Under the pieces are notes generated by a model, which saw only the letters and a list, made by a program, of their open reading frames with translations, did not search any database and was not told the origin of the DNA. Below are positions 11,525 through 23,772 of a stretch of DNA of 64,000 nucleotides, piece by piece (position 1 is the stretch's first letter; each line of letters begins with the position of its first letter). The stretch covers positions 30,952,245 to 31,016,244 of the forward strand of contig NC_081185.1 in NCBI RefSeq assembly GCF_029867415.1. The letters run 5' to 3'. The DNA is from Vicia villosa (lineage: Eukaryota > Streptophyta > Magnoliopsida > Fabales > Fabaceae). The position numbers and the translations under genes are program-made.

Positions 11525-12860
11525 CTTACGTTTCACAGTGTTTGTATATACTATCCTATCCCCAAATCAACGTGTTAATCATCATTGCCACTTGAAGTAA
11601 AAGATCTATCTGAATTAATAAAAATGTTTATCAATGTAAAATTGTTATTTTTTCGTTGTTTTTAAATATAGTATAAAATGGTCGGATGTTATAAATATTA
11701 GGATAAAACTTAAGTACAATTCTTTAGGTGTGATTCTTACTATTTTTCAATAAAATATGACAAGTGTATAATTTTCTATTACACATATGCAACTCAGATA
11801 ATGATATTTAAGTATATCTAAGTTTTGTCCCAAATATCATAAAATATAATAAAGCAAGATGAGTTTTTTTGGCAAGTTTGCCATCAAATTTTTAGACTCC
11901 ATGCTATTTTAGTGTTTGCTATTAGTAGAAAGTTTCTATAATTAATTATAATTATTTTTTAATCCTTAATTAATTATTTCATTAATTTCTAATTACTTAT
12001 AATGATAAAATATACTACCATCTAGGACAACTCAATAGTCACACTGAGAGATGTAAAGTTATTGGAATCAATTGGAAATTCAAAAAAGCTTTTTTTTGGA
12101 GAAGCGTAAAACATATGAAAATTCATCTAAAAATTCATGTTGATCCTTATCCAATCTTCAAAAGTATTATCTCCAAATCACTCTTCAAACACACTACATA
12201 ACAAACCTTCATTTCCTCTTCATTACACACACCGAAAATCAACACCAAAATACCTACACTTCTGCTACACCTTCACCCTAAACAAACCATGTCTTTACAA
12301 CTCCCTCACCATGCATAGCAACACACTCAACCAATATAAAACGACAAAAATAATATTCATTCATCTCATATCGCTACAGAAAAGAAGAAGAAATAGAAGT
12401 TCATATCTGCAGCCAAAGCCACACGAATAAATAAACAGAGCATACATAACTTTTATTTTTCATCTGTATTTTTTTTATTTATGCTTTTGGATTTCTGCAA
12501 AATCTTGCATTTGTAACTTGAACATTTGAGATCTAAATTAGGGCTCAAGGGTTTGATTGGGGGTTTTGAGATCTAAATTGGGTCTCAAGGGTTTGATTGG
12601 GGTTTGAGTATTTTTTTGTGTTTGATGTTTGAATCTGTGAGTGAGACCTAAAGAGATTGAGAGAAATTTTTTATTTGTGTTATTTTGTTTTTTCTAAAGA
12701 GTAATGGAGAAATAAAGGAGAATAGAGAAGAGAGAAAAGAATGGGATGAGAGAGGCATACTCTTTTTTTTTTCTCAGAAAAAGAGAGTATTTGATTCAAC
12801 CTACTTTTTTGTTTGATTTAAGTTTTAATTGGTAATTTCACTAATTAATTGAAGGACAAA
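11525..12860. other. Non-coding AT-rich stretch
   Basis: No gene is supported. The frame at 12137-12430 has no recognisable domain. A 40-bp tandem duplication lies at 12525-12604 (unit starts TTTGAGATCTAAATT). The block near 11690-11840 (around ATATGACAAGTGTATAATT) resembles the block at about 42010-42190 and is probably an old dispersed repeat. Confidence 0.5.
12525..12604. repeat. 40-bp tandem duplication
   Basis: Units at 12525-12564 and 12565-12604 both begin TTTGAGATCTAAATT and continue CTCAAGGGTTTGATTGGGG, with few differences. Confidence 0.85.
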
Positions 12861-13049
12861 GGGCAAAGTTGTTTAACCAATCGTTAGTTGGTCCAGTGGT
12901 GATTGGCGCTGGACTTGGTAGGGAGAACCACAGTTCGATCCTCCGCAACTGCGATCAGGAGGGGGATGGAACCACTTGATGCCAGAACTCGCCCCGAACC
13001 GGACTAAACCGGTGGTATAAAGCCAAAAAAAAAAGGGGCAAAGTTGTTT
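12861..13049 (+). mobile_element. Complete tRNA-derived SINE with 14-bp target-site duplication
   Basis: The body 12875-13035 has a pol III A box (TGGTCCAGTGG, 12889-12899), a B box (GTTCGATCC, about 12933-12941) and a short A-rich tail after GCC. It is flanked by the perfect repeat GGGCAAAGTTGTTT at 12861-12874 and 13036-13049. It moves by pol III transcription and reverse transcription by LINE enzymes. A second, 3'-truncated copy lies at 21219. Confidence 0.85.
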
Positions 13050-13515
13050 TATTATATTTAATGATTTTCAAAATATTCAATTATTTTTATATAATAATTA
13101 TTATTAAATAGTTAAATTATTTATATGTAGTATTAGTAATTTATCCACTTATTTTTATATTATCATAGCTTTATTTATAAACCGTAAATAATTATATAGT
13201 AAAATTTTTTAGCATAGGAAATTTTATCACGTTTATATTCATTTAAATATAATTATCTATCCCCTCTAATTTTATAAACTTCTATATTTACTTCATAATT
13301 ATAATAATAATATAACTTTCAAATAATTTTTTATATATTATTTTTTTATTTTATTTAATAACAATGAATTAAAGATTTTACAAAGAATATAAAAACACAC
13401 ACTCTCTCTTCTATATTTCAATTTTAAATATTTTAATTTAATTTAGAATTTCTAAAATATTTTAAAATTTTGTATTATTAATGTCACAAAATTTTAATAT
13501 ATTTTATTTATTTGG
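13050..13515. repeat. AT-rich degenerate repeat, copy 1
   Basis: Contains the blocks AATGAATTAAAGATTTTAC, AATATAAAAAC and ATTTTATTTATTTGGTGTCA. These recur in 14888-15790. No coding sequence is seen. Confidence 0.5.
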
Positions 13516-14887
13516 TGTCATGTTGAATGCAGTATAGGGCAAGCAACAAAAAAGATTTGGAAATATTGATCCGGGAATTATCGTCTTCAGAGATGGAGAG
13601 ATGCCATTCAAAAGTTTCTACGGTTTCGAACTTGGGTTTGAATGAGCAAAAAGTAAACAAAGATATAGACAAGAAAAGAATAAACACATTCTTAGAAGAG
13701 AAATAACTTATCAGGAATGTAAATATATTCACTCTTCACAAACATACACTTACCAACCCGTTATACTCAACCTACGATACTCATCTATGTTATCACGTAT
13801 CTCTCACATAAGCGTCCATCTCTGGAGCACAAACGAGATCATCTCACAACTAAGGTTATCTCTAACGCAAAGTCGCGAGAACATCCGTGTTCTCGCGCGC
13901 CGCTCAAACACGAAAGCATTACGTACAGATATCCACAGTGAATGCTAGCTCTAAATCTATCTCTAGAGTTCAGAACCAACAAATTATCATCCTAGATAAG
14001 GATTCAAGAAGTTTATCTCTAAAGCACCCCAAATCCCCAGTATAGAGCAAAAATCCAGGATAATATCAACACAGATTTGTAAAGCAAGTTAAACATAACA
14101 TTATAATTGGTAAATATACATAAGATTCAAGTAAATATACAAACAAAACCCAACCAAAGATAAATACACAAAGAAGAAGAGAAATGAACCGAAAATCTCC
14201 CGGTTTGTCAGCTCCGTTCGACGCTCAATCCACCCCCGATCATCCTTATGCAACCTCCGAAGTTGTTTTCTAATCTAATTTTGATCTAAGAATGAAAATG
14301 ATGGAGTTGGGACTAAAACTTTCCCAAAACCATAACCCTAAAATGTCTCACATGAAGAAATATAAAGAAAATTCTGCGCAGGTCCGCTCAGCGGACTCAA
14401 AATTGCATCCAGACTCTGATTTGCTCTGCTGGAGCTCCGCTCAGCGGACCCCCTCCGCTTAGCGGATGACAGCAAAAGTGAAATCTTATTTTCGCCATAA
14501 GTTGAGAACCGTAACTCCGAATTGCGCCCGGTTCGAAGCGTTGGAAAGCTTATTCAATGCTCTATCCAATAATGAATGAATGGAAACCAAAATGATAATT
14601 TTTATCATCCTTATTTTGAGCCTTATTCTTTAATGAATTGGTTGAATTTGCATTCTTGAAGCTTAGCCTTTGGTCTTTATTACTCAATGCTCCAAAGATG
14701 CATGAATACCTATAAAATGAATGGAAAACTATTAATTGGTATAAAAGTATATGAAAATACAATTATTCACAAAGTATACGTATTTATACACAAAACGGAG
14801 AATTATTCAAACGGTATTAACAAAAGTATCGATAAGTGCCACTATTTACATACACAAAATAAGTACATTTTGGCACTTATCATGTCA
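13516..14887. mobile_element. Solo LTR, possibly Athila-type, with 5-bp target-site duplication
   Basis: The element 13521-14882 (1362 bp) begins TGTTGAATGC and ends CACTTATCA (TG...CA). It is flanked by TGTCA at 13516-13520 and 14883-14887. A related sequence at about 15190-15250 runs through TTATTTGGTGTCACAAA without the insert, giving a natural empty site. The right end carries an 11-bp inverted repeat (GATAAGTGCCA 14831-14841 and its complement 14871-14881). Read from the minus strand it starts TGATAAGTGC, close to the Athila-type start TGATCAGTGC at 61010. No second LTR or internal region is left, so LTR-LTR recombination is inferred. It holds a palindrome GTCCGCTCAGCGGAC near 14384. Confidence 0.8.
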
Positions 14888-16951
14888 CAAATATTACAAC
14901 AAGCACTTAAATAATATAATTTCTTAGGATTTTATGTGTTTAATGGTTTTTATAACGTGATTAAAGTAAATACCGTTTTTATAAACTTCTATATTTACTG
15001 TATAATAATACTAATAATATAACTTTAAAATACATTTTCATATATTTTTCTAATTTTATGTAATAAGAATGAATTAAATATTTTACAAAGAATATAAAAA
15101 CTTTCTCTCTTCTATATTTCAAGTTCAGAATATTTAAATTTAATTTACAATTTATAAAACCTTTTAAAATTTTGTATAATTAATCTCATAAAATTTTAAT
15201 ATATTTTATTTATTTGGTGTCACAAACATTACACAACTCACTTAAATAATGGAATTTTTTAAGATTTTATGCTTTTAGTAGCTTTTATAACGTGATTAAA
15301 GTTAGCAATGTTTTTATAAACTTTCATAATGATAATAATGTAACTTTCAAATACTTTTTCATATAATTTTTTAATTTTACATAATAAAAATGAATTAAAG
15401 ATTCTTAAAAAAATATAACTATCCTCCATTTTATAAACTTCCCTATTTAATTAATAATATAATAATAATATTAATAATTATAATAAATAATAATAATAAT
15501 AATATAATTCTAAATAGTTTTTCATATACTTTTTAATTTTATATAATAAAAATGAAATGAATTAAAGATTCAAACATGGAATATAAAAACTCCCTCTATT
15601 CTACAATTCATACTAATAATAATTCAACTTTTAAATATTTTTTCATATATTTTTTTTACTTTTATATAATAAAAATGAAATAAAAATTCTTGCAAAAAAT
15701 ATAAAAACTCTATCTTTTCTATATTTCGAGTTAAAAATATTTAAATTTAATTTATTACTTATCATTTTTAAATTTAATTTATAACTTATAATCTTTTAAT
15801 TTCAACCGTTGTAGTCACACTATTTGTAACATTTGTAGATTTTAAATTTTAGGATTTTAAAACAATATGAGTTATTTGGAAAGTTTGTCATTTGTCATCT
15901 AATTAGATGTCTTACTATTTTAAATATTACTATTAATAGTAATACTACTATAATTATTTGTAATTATTATTTTGAATATTTAACTAATTATTTTGTGTTT
16001 TTCTAACTACTACTTTTAATTGTTTATTATTTATTATTCATTAATAATAGCTAATTAACTTAGTCTATAAAAACAAACAAAACCCGATTCACAACTAATT
16101 TAATTTTTTAATACATAAGCGAATATTTTGCTATAGAATCATAATGTAGTGATGCTTTAAAAGAATTAATACTTTTATTTTTACCACAAAAAATCATAAT
16201 TATTTTGTTAAATTCTAACATAAAAATTGATGATAAAAAACTTAAAATCACTTAAAATTATATCAATCTACTTCGGTAATAGTTAATAACCTCAATTAAT
16301 CTAGGATTCTAAGCAAAACTTTTTTTAAAAAATTATTATTTTGACAAACTAATTTTAAATTACTTAAAACGTTTTTATTTGACATTTTAAATCTTTTAAA
16401 TTATTTCAAACATGGAATACTTTAAATTATGAAACTTTTAATTTCTATAATTTCTTTGGTTGGATTCTAATCTTTATCATTTTATTCACAAAAATCTATA
16501 AATATATAAGTTTTCTAACTTAAAATTGATTTCAAATAGATTATTTTTCAGATATGAAGGTCATCGTTAAATTGAGATCTTATTTATTTTATATCAAGCA
16601 ATTCCAAAAAAGATTTTCGTTTTAATTTCTTAATTGATATTATATTTTTAAAGACTAAATGATTTTTTTAATAACTTACAAAAAAAATTAACAAATTCTA
16701 TTCTTTTTAAATTAGAATCATAATGTTAAAATTAAAACATTATTTTATAGTTAAATAAAATTTTTAAATGATAAAGATATTTTTAATAAAATATAGTTTA
16801 TTATTGATAAAAATAATTTTGTGCAACTAATAACAAAGACAGATTATAATGTTAATATAACTTTATTTATAAATTATAAATAATTATGAAATATATTTTT
16901 TAGTATAAGAAATTTTATTCCGTGCCTCGCATGGGTAGAGACACTAGTTAT

Positions 16952-16994
<43 letters not shown>

Positions 16995-17080
16995 ATTAAC
17001 ATATCATGATTTTCGAAAATGCTTAAAGTGATTAAATACGTGAATCATTTAAAACGAGCGAGAGGGAGTAATAAATGAAG
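14888..17080. repeat. AT-rich degenerate direct repeats and non-coding sequence
   Basis: At least four diverged copies of a 150-300 bp unit lie between 14888 and 15790, each with a variant of AATGAATTAAAGATT and then AATATAAAAACTC (near 15068, 15388, 15551 and 15673). From 15800 to 17080 the sequence is AT-rich and I see no gene in it. Confidence 0.5.
16953..16990. repeat. AT microsatellite
   Basis: About 19 AT repeats, roughly 530 bp upstream of the NAC gene start codon. Confidence 0.9.
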
Positions 17081-17089
17081 TGTAAACGA

Positions 17090-17522
17090 AAGTGGGCCCG
17101 CAAGAGTTTTCTTAACAACGTTAACTTGGTAAACTTGGGGAACAAGATGTTATAATGCCAACACTCGTTTATCGAAGCCCGACCAACTGTTCCATATCCG
17201 AACCAAATAGGCTCGGTTTTGCTTCGGTCAACGGTAGGCCCAACCGAACCACAGGCTCGTTCCCTAACTCATTCCCTCCGAACCATTGGTTCGGAAATCA
17301 AGCATCTTCCATAGCAAATACCAACAATGCACAGGTCGAATTTCCCGCTCATTCACACGCTGTCGCTTTCGCTTTTTCGATTGAAAAGAAAGAAACAGAT
17401 TAAATGAACTGAACAGTCAACACAACACAACACTGAGAACCAACTCTTCTACTTCATTCATTCATTCATCGCTCTCTCTATCGAATGCGTTTTCTTCATC
17501 ATTCATTTCTTTCATACCAATC
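17090..17522 (+). promoter_or_regulatory. Upstream region and 5' UTR of the NAC gene
   Basis: Contains TGGGCC at about 17093 (a site II type element common upstream of plant genes active in dividing cells) and a perfect 17-bp palindrome CCGAACCATTGGTTCGG at 17278-17294, in a segment rich in CCGAACC half-sites. A pyrimidine-rich leader (about 17430-17520) precedes the ATG. There is no clear TATA box, so the start site cannot be placed. The frame at 17155-17403 is not thought to be a gene. Confidence 0.4.
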
Positions 17523-20500
17523 ATGGCTAGGTCAGTTTAGCAACACTGTGTTTGTGTTAATGTGTAAACGCAACTTTTAATTTTTTGGGTTTCATTTTTT
17601 ATCTTCCTTTTGAGTTGGTGAAGCTTGTTTTTGTTAATCTATTTATAGAATGATAGTTTGTTGGCAAATAAAAGAATTTTCAATTTGGGGGTTTATGGTT
17701 CTTAAGTCAAAGTCTACCATTGCCCAAATGGTAGATACATGTTAATGATGCTAATGTTGCAGAATCTATATTTAAGCTATTTTTAAGAGTTTTTCAGCTA
17801 GCAATTTGTTTTGTATGGAATAATCAACATGGAGTGTAATTTGTCATACAGGAGCTGGCTTATTGACATAGGAGGATTTGCGAAGAAAGTGAAAAGAACT
17901 ACACTCTCTTCAGCTGATCAGATAAAGGATTGTGGCGCATATCGTGAATGTCCAAACTGTCATTGGCGTATAGACAATAGTGATGTATATTATAAGTTTA
18001 TATTTTTGTCATCATATTTGTTGAGTTCATAATATCACAAAAATAGATATTTCAATATAACTATTGTTTTTTGATTTGTAGGTTTCTAGTGAGTGGCCTG
18101 GCTTTCCGCTTGGTATAAAGTTTGACCCTTCTGATGTAGAACTGTTAGACCATTTAGCGGCTAAATGTGGTGTTGGGAACGCGACTCCTCACATGTTTAT
18201 CGAAGAGTTCATACCAACATTGGAAGGAGACCAAGGCATTTGCTATACACATCCTGAAAATCTTCCAGGTGAGAATTTTATGACCGATGTCAACTACACA
18301 AGCATTCACCAGTCTGTCCGTTATATTATCAGTGAACTGTTAAAATAAATTTAGTGGAGAAAAATACATACAACAGGTCCCATGGATTAACTATCTCAAT
18401 GATTAGGAATGATAATATTAAATCTAAAAGTAGAAGTAGCACGTTTTGCATAAAATATGCTAGATTGTAAAGAAAGAACATAGTTTGCATACAGGACAAT
18501 CCCATTATTGCCACTTTTAAGTTACAAGTGAAGGGAAACTATAGGCCTTATGTTTATGAAAAATCTGGAATTTAATAGTATGTCATTAGATACGTTTCAT
18601 TATACGACATTATTGACTGTTTGCTCCTTACGACAGGCCCGATCTAATAGATTAATGCTTTGGTTCTTATTTTATTTCAAACCTGACAAAAATCACAAAA
18701 TACTGGACTATCTTCTGCACGCTAGCACTCAATGGTTGTAAATAAGTTGTTTATTTGCCAGAAAATTGGACACAATGTACTCCGTCATATTATAAGTTAC
18801 GGTTAATAGAATCTCGGTCATTAATGCCATTCTTGGCCTCACATTTAAGTTACAAGACCTACATTTCCCCTGTAAACTAGAACCTAATCAAGATTTAGAT
18901 CATTTGAATGAGAATATGGGAATTATTAGACCTACCTTTGATTGATGGGATTGAGGAAAGGAAGCCTTATCACTGTCAAATAAATGAATAAGCAACTTTC
19001 TACATGTTATGTTATAGGACTATTGTATTGTGTCCATTGACATTTAGTGATATTTTTCTGTAACTAAGAACATTATTGCCTGTTTTGTTGTTTAGGTGCT
19101 AAGAAAGATGGGAGTAGTATTCATTTCTTTCACAGAACAATGAATGCATATAGTACTGGTCAACGAAAGCGTCGAAAGATTCAACATCATGGTTCGACAG
19201 AAGATCATGTACGCTGGCACAAGACTGGTAAGACCAAAGCTGTAATAGAAGATGGAGTACATAAGGGCTATAAGAAGATCATGGTTCTGTATATAAGATC
19301 TGAGAAAGAGTCAAAATCCTACAAATCTGACTGGAAAATGCATCAGTACCATCTGGGGACTGGTGAAGATGAGAAGAATGGAGAATATGTGGTTTCAAAA
19401 ATATTTTATAAACATAATGAGAAAAATGAGGAGAAACCAATGGCTGAAGAATCTGACAATATACCATCACGAACAAGTCCAAAGACTCCAAAACCAAATC
19501 CTCCAAACCTACTGCGTGCAGGAAAAAGTGTTGGCAATGATGATAACATCGATGAAACTGCACTGTTGTCGTCTGCCGAGGTGCGTAGCAATATCTGAAA
19601 ACATAACTTTCAATTTCAACTACAAAAATAACACTGTTTTTCTTTCTTTACTGTTTATTAAGTTGTACTGGAAACAGTGAAAATAATCTTTGAATACAGA
19701 AAAAAGTGAAAACAAGGTAATACTTCAGAAAACATAAACTTCAATTTCAATTACCAAAATAACGCTGTTTTTACTTTTGTTACTGTTAATTAAGTTCTAC
19801 TAGAAACGGAGAAAAGAAACTTTGAATACACATAAAAGTGAAAAGGTGATGATGCTTTTGTAATAAAAATCGGAAACTATAGATAGAAATGGAAACCAAA
19901 CAGGCCATATTATTCTCCTTTGTAGAAGATAATAGCATTTTTGCTTGTCATGATTTTCACTGAAATTTGTTCAAGCTCTAATGAGTAGTGAGTATAGAAG
20001 TAATGGTAACAGTTTTACTCTAGTAGTAGTAGTTATTATTATCATTATTTGACCATGTCTACTACAACTACATTCTATTGTTCTTTCTCTAAAATTTTAA
20101 TTTTATGAACTAGGATGCCAAGTCTATCCCTGTAGAATCACATGCCCCACAATCTGAAACTCGGGATCAGGACAACGCAGACAACTCTGCATGGTTGGTT
20201 GACGAATCACAGACCATGGAAAATTGCGAATACGAGGGCTTGGATGACATATTATTGTGCAAGGAGATTTTAGATTCATCAGCTCTATTTAATGATTCTG
20301 GATTGAACTCAATCACTCCCAATGACCTTGCTTACTATGAAAACAAAATGACAGGGAATTGTAATGTAGCTAGTGAAACTTCAACTTCTGTTCTGGATAC
20401 ACTGGATTTGGGTACTCCTCCAGATTATGATCTTTCGGTAAGAATCTGATTATGGTTATTGGTTACGACTCTTACTCACTTCACTTTTTAGAGTTTTACC

Positions 20501-20593
20501 AGTTAATGACATGCTATGTGAATCTCAATTTGCATGCAGAATTTGACATTTTGTTCTCAAGACAGTATCCTTGATTGGCTGGACTGGTTGTGA
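17523..20593 (+). CDS. NAC domain transcription factor, SOG1/ANAC044/ANAC085 clade
   Basis: Six coding exons: 17523-17530, 17852-17984, 18082-18268, 19096-19580, 20114-20437 and 20540-20593. All introns are GT-AG and the phases join to 396 codons plus TGA. Exon 1 contributes only 8 bases (Met-Ala and two bases of Arg). The N-terminus MARSWLID and the CPNCHWRIDNSDV segment (residues about 35-48) are typical of SUPPRESSOR OF GAMMA RESPONSE 1 and its relatives. The NAC domain spans about residues 52-214: WPGFPLGIKFDP, FIEEFIPTLEG, ENLPGAKKDGSS, FFHRT, VRWHKTGKTK, DWKMHQYHLG, VVSKIFY. It has a basic insert QRKRRKI (132-138) that could be a nuclear signal. The acidic C-terminus ends DSILDWLDWL. 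SQ pairs are at 303-304 and 385-386. SOG1 is known as the ATM-phosphorylated regulator of the plant DNA-damage response, and ANAC044/085 act downstream of it. Which of the three this is cannot be decided by eye. Confidence 0.88.
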
Positions 20594-21218
20594 GATACTT
20601 TTCGAAGCAAGTTCTTTTTTCTACTGATGTTAATTCCAGAAGTGTTTCATCCAGATGCTTGGCCAGTGTTGCCCTTTCGCCGTTTCACTCTTCAATTGCA
20701 ATGCTGTTGTATGTTTTTATGAATCATGATTAGGTTAAGTTTTCTTCATCAAGGCGGTATTTCTGTTAGAACAGTTTTGGTGGTGTATTTGGTTCTTCTG
20801 TGGCCAACATAAACTTTTGTTTTGAATCATTATGTCACAGCCATGGAATTAGTGAATATATCTTTGGTGCTATGATCCAAAATGGTGTAGTAGATTCTTA
20901 TCTTTATGTACCAGATATCTGATGAGTGGTTTGTATGTGAATATTGTATTATGATGAACATATTGGTTATCGAAGTTATGTGCTGTAGGCCTGTAGTAGA
21001 TTCTTAACTATCTTTTTCCACTACTTTCATTTTATGCTCATAGAATAAATATTTCTCCAATCTTTACTGTCCTCTGTAGGCGAAAGTTTGGACTTCCTTT
21101 ACCTTTGACGCCATTTCTTATGTGAGTGCAGCCACAACAATTTATTCTGGTTGAAGTTTAATAGTTTAGCTTTCATAATCTCCCTCTATTAACATTCAAA
21201 GCAAATAATAATACACCA
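20594..21218 (+). other. 3' UTR and downstream flank of the NAC gene
   Basis: AT- and T-rich sequence after the stop codon with no further frame. AATAAA lies near 21044. It probably contains the poly(A) site, which cannot be fixed. Confidence 0.4.
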
Positions 21219-21275
21219 ACCAATCGTTAGTTGGTCCAGTGGTGATTGACGCTGAATTTAGTAGGGAGAACCACA
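21219..21275 (+). mobile_element. 3'-truncated SINE copy
   Basis: It matches the first 57 bases of the SINE at 12875 (ACCAATCGTTAGTTGGTCCA...) with a few changes. It keeps the A box and loses the B box and tail. No target duplication can be seen. Confidence 0.75.
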
Positions 21276-22640
21276 CATAGTAAATATATACATTATAGAA
21301 TGAACTAAATTTTAATGTACAACCTAGAATTTTATGATGGAGTTAACCAAAGTTTCCACTCTATTATTTGAAAAGTTGATAGAACGAAATGAATTTTAAC
21401 ATATAACATGCAATTCTAGGGGTGTTTGCGGGTTGGGTTGGGTCTAATTTGATTAAATCCAATATTCGACCCAATCAATAGTCTTTGGTTTGGGTTGAGT
21501 GTTCAACCCGTACTACTAAGACTAAATCCGAACCAAATCAACTCGTTCATTAATAGGTTGAGTTGGGTTGGGTTGGGTTTGTGGATCACCCACTAAATAT
21601 AATTTTTAAATTCTAAATAAAATATCAATTTAATTAACACATTTATTTTACAAAAACATTAAAAAATTAAAAAAATTTATATTTGATTTGAATAAAATTT
21701 ATCATTTACCTAGAAATTCTTTTACGATTCAGATCAAATAAAAAAATATACAAATGGTGTAAAATATAATTTAAACAGTAAGATACATCTTTTCGAATAA
21801 ATAAATTTGATCTCTCAAATTTGATTTAGACTTAGACTTTTACAATTAATAAAAACTATAATTATATTTAAAAATATATATGCATTGGAAATACACCATG
21901 AGAACTTTAGGCAAAATTTGAGCAGAGTAACAACTGTGTTCATATGAGTTCCTTATCACAATGTTTTGGAATTAAACATCAAAGACTTTTATATAATCAC
22001 TTGCATACACAAAGAGAAATAACCCAATACCTTGGAGTAAACTCCAAGGACTTCTAGACAAACAAACACAATACAGTTGAAGTATCAAGAACTCAGATGA
22101 AACTCCAAAGTGCTAGGGTCAAGATCCTAATTCTAAGTCCATAGGTCAGTCCTCCAAGCTTAGGATAAGGTAACCAAACTCCAAATCCACGTTAAGTCTT
22201 TTATGATTCAAGTTGATTATTAGTCTTTTAAGTACAAAAGTAAAAGTATGGTCCAAGTGGACAAAAGAAAAAGAGCATAAGCATAAACATAGGTCCAAAT
22301 GGACAAAAGGAAAATAGGCATAAACATAAACAATGATAAATGATGATGAATGGATATATAAAGCATAAAGCAAAAAATAAAAGTAAAAGAAGCATAAAAT
22401 AAAGTTAGCAGTTAGTAGTTAATTGTTAGAAATTAGTAGTTAGTTGTTAGCATGAATGATCAATAATGATTAACCAATGAACTAAGGTCAAGGTTGATGA
22501 AAACTTATAAGAGGATTGATAGAATCAAAACCTCTACACAATAAGCTTTCAAATTTTTTGAACCAATTGTCAAATAGTTAACCATCCTTGGGCTTTGTTT
22601 GATTTGTCAGAAGTCAAAGATTAAACATTAGAAATCGTCT
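21276..22640. other. Non-coding repeat-derived stretch
   Basis: Contains degenerate GGGTT/GGGTTG clusters (about 21420-21590). From about 21880 the sequence resembles retroelement LTR rather than gene. No coding sequence is supported, and the minus-strand frame at 22146-22373 is low in complexity. It may be the left part of the old LTR whose right part is at 33.1-34.8 kb, which would make the chromovirus and copia copies nested in it. That is inference. Confidence 0.35.
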
Positions 22641-22643
22641 AGT

Positions 22644-23730
22644 TTGATGCAACCGTTATCCATTCGCGAGTGGAAGTGGGATAATATTTCCATGGATTTT
22701 GTGTTAGGTTTGCCTAGGACACTGAGTAATTATGATGCGATTTGGGTTATTGTGGATAGATTGATGAAATCTGCTCACTTTATTCGGATGAGGATGGATT
22801 ATCTGATGGAGAAGCTTGCAAAGCTTTATGTCGAGAAGATTGTTTGTTTGCATGGTATTCCGTCGAGTATTGTTTCAGATAGAGATCTGAGGTTTACTTC
22901 GAGATTTTGGGAAGGTTTGTAAGGTGCTTTGGGTACTAAGTTGCATTTGAGTTCTGCGTATCATCTATAAACTGATGGTCATACTGAGAGGACGATTCAG
23001 TCGCTTGAGGATATTTTGAGAGCTTGTGTTTTGAAACAAGGTGGTGTTTGGGAAAGTATTTTCCTATGATTGAGTTTACTTATAATAATAGTTTCCATTC
23101 GAGTATGGAATGACACCTTTTGAGGATTTGTATGGTAGGAGGTGTAGGACGTCTTTGTGTTAGTACGAGTCGGGAGAGAGTGTTGTGGTTGGACCTGAGA
23201 TAATTCAATAGACTACGAATAAGATTAAGATGATTCAGGAGAAGATAAAGGCTTTTTAGAGTTGTCAGAAGAGTTATCATGATAAGAGGACGAAAGCGCT
23301 TGAATTTGAGGTTGGAGACCACGTGTTTCTTAGAGTTACTCCGGTAACGGATGTTGGAAGAGCGTTGAAGTCACATAAGTTGACACCGTGTTTTATTGGA
23401 CCTTATGAGATCTTGAATAAAGTAGGTGAAGTAGCTTATCAAATCACTATGCCATTGTCGCTTGCTAATTTGCACAATGTGTTTCATGTGTCTCACTTGA
23501 GGAGGTACATTGCGGATCCTTCGCATGTAGTCCAAGTAGATGATGTGCAAGTGAGAGATAACCTTACCGTGGAAACATTACCTATGAGGATTGAGGATCG
23601 GAAGTTGAAACAACATCGTGGAAAAGAGATTGCTTTGGTAAAGGTCGCTTGGGGAGGACCGACAGGTGGAAACGTGACTTGGGAACTCGAGAGTAAGATG
23701 AAGGATTCTTATTCTGAGTTGTTCGTTTGA
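22644..23730 (+). pseudogene. Chromovirus (Ty3/gypsy) integrase with chromodomain, degenerate copy 1
   Basis: The integrase core starts [15 protein letters not shown] (first catalytic Asp) and continues [15 protein letters not shown] (second Asp), TDGHTERTIQSLED (Glu region). The integrase C-terminus follows in 23323-23730 (GPYEILNKVGEVAYQI, LHNVFHVSHLRRYI). The frame ends with a chromodomain (MRIEDRKLKQHRGKEIALVK...VTWE), which in chromoviruses targets integration to marked chromatin. Several stops and shifts between 22919 and 23320 break the core. RT and RNase H are absent, so only the 3' end of an element is left. Confidence 0.85.
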
Positions 23731-23772
23731 GGTATATTTTCGATGACAGAAATCTTTTAAGTGGGAGAGAGT

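Noticed and set aside
12137..12430. A 97-codon plus-strand frame upstream of the SINE
   Set aside because: Low-complexity Ser/Thr/His/Asn composition, no domain, no splice partner.
17155..17403. An 82-codon frame just upstream of the NAC gene
   Set aside because: Overlaps the promoter/5' region; product has no recognisable family and the NAC gene model needs this region as non-coding.
21420..21590. G-quadruplex or telomere-like repeat (GGGTT clusters)
   Set aside because: Only three GGG runs lie together at any place and the repeat unit is not the plant telomere motif.
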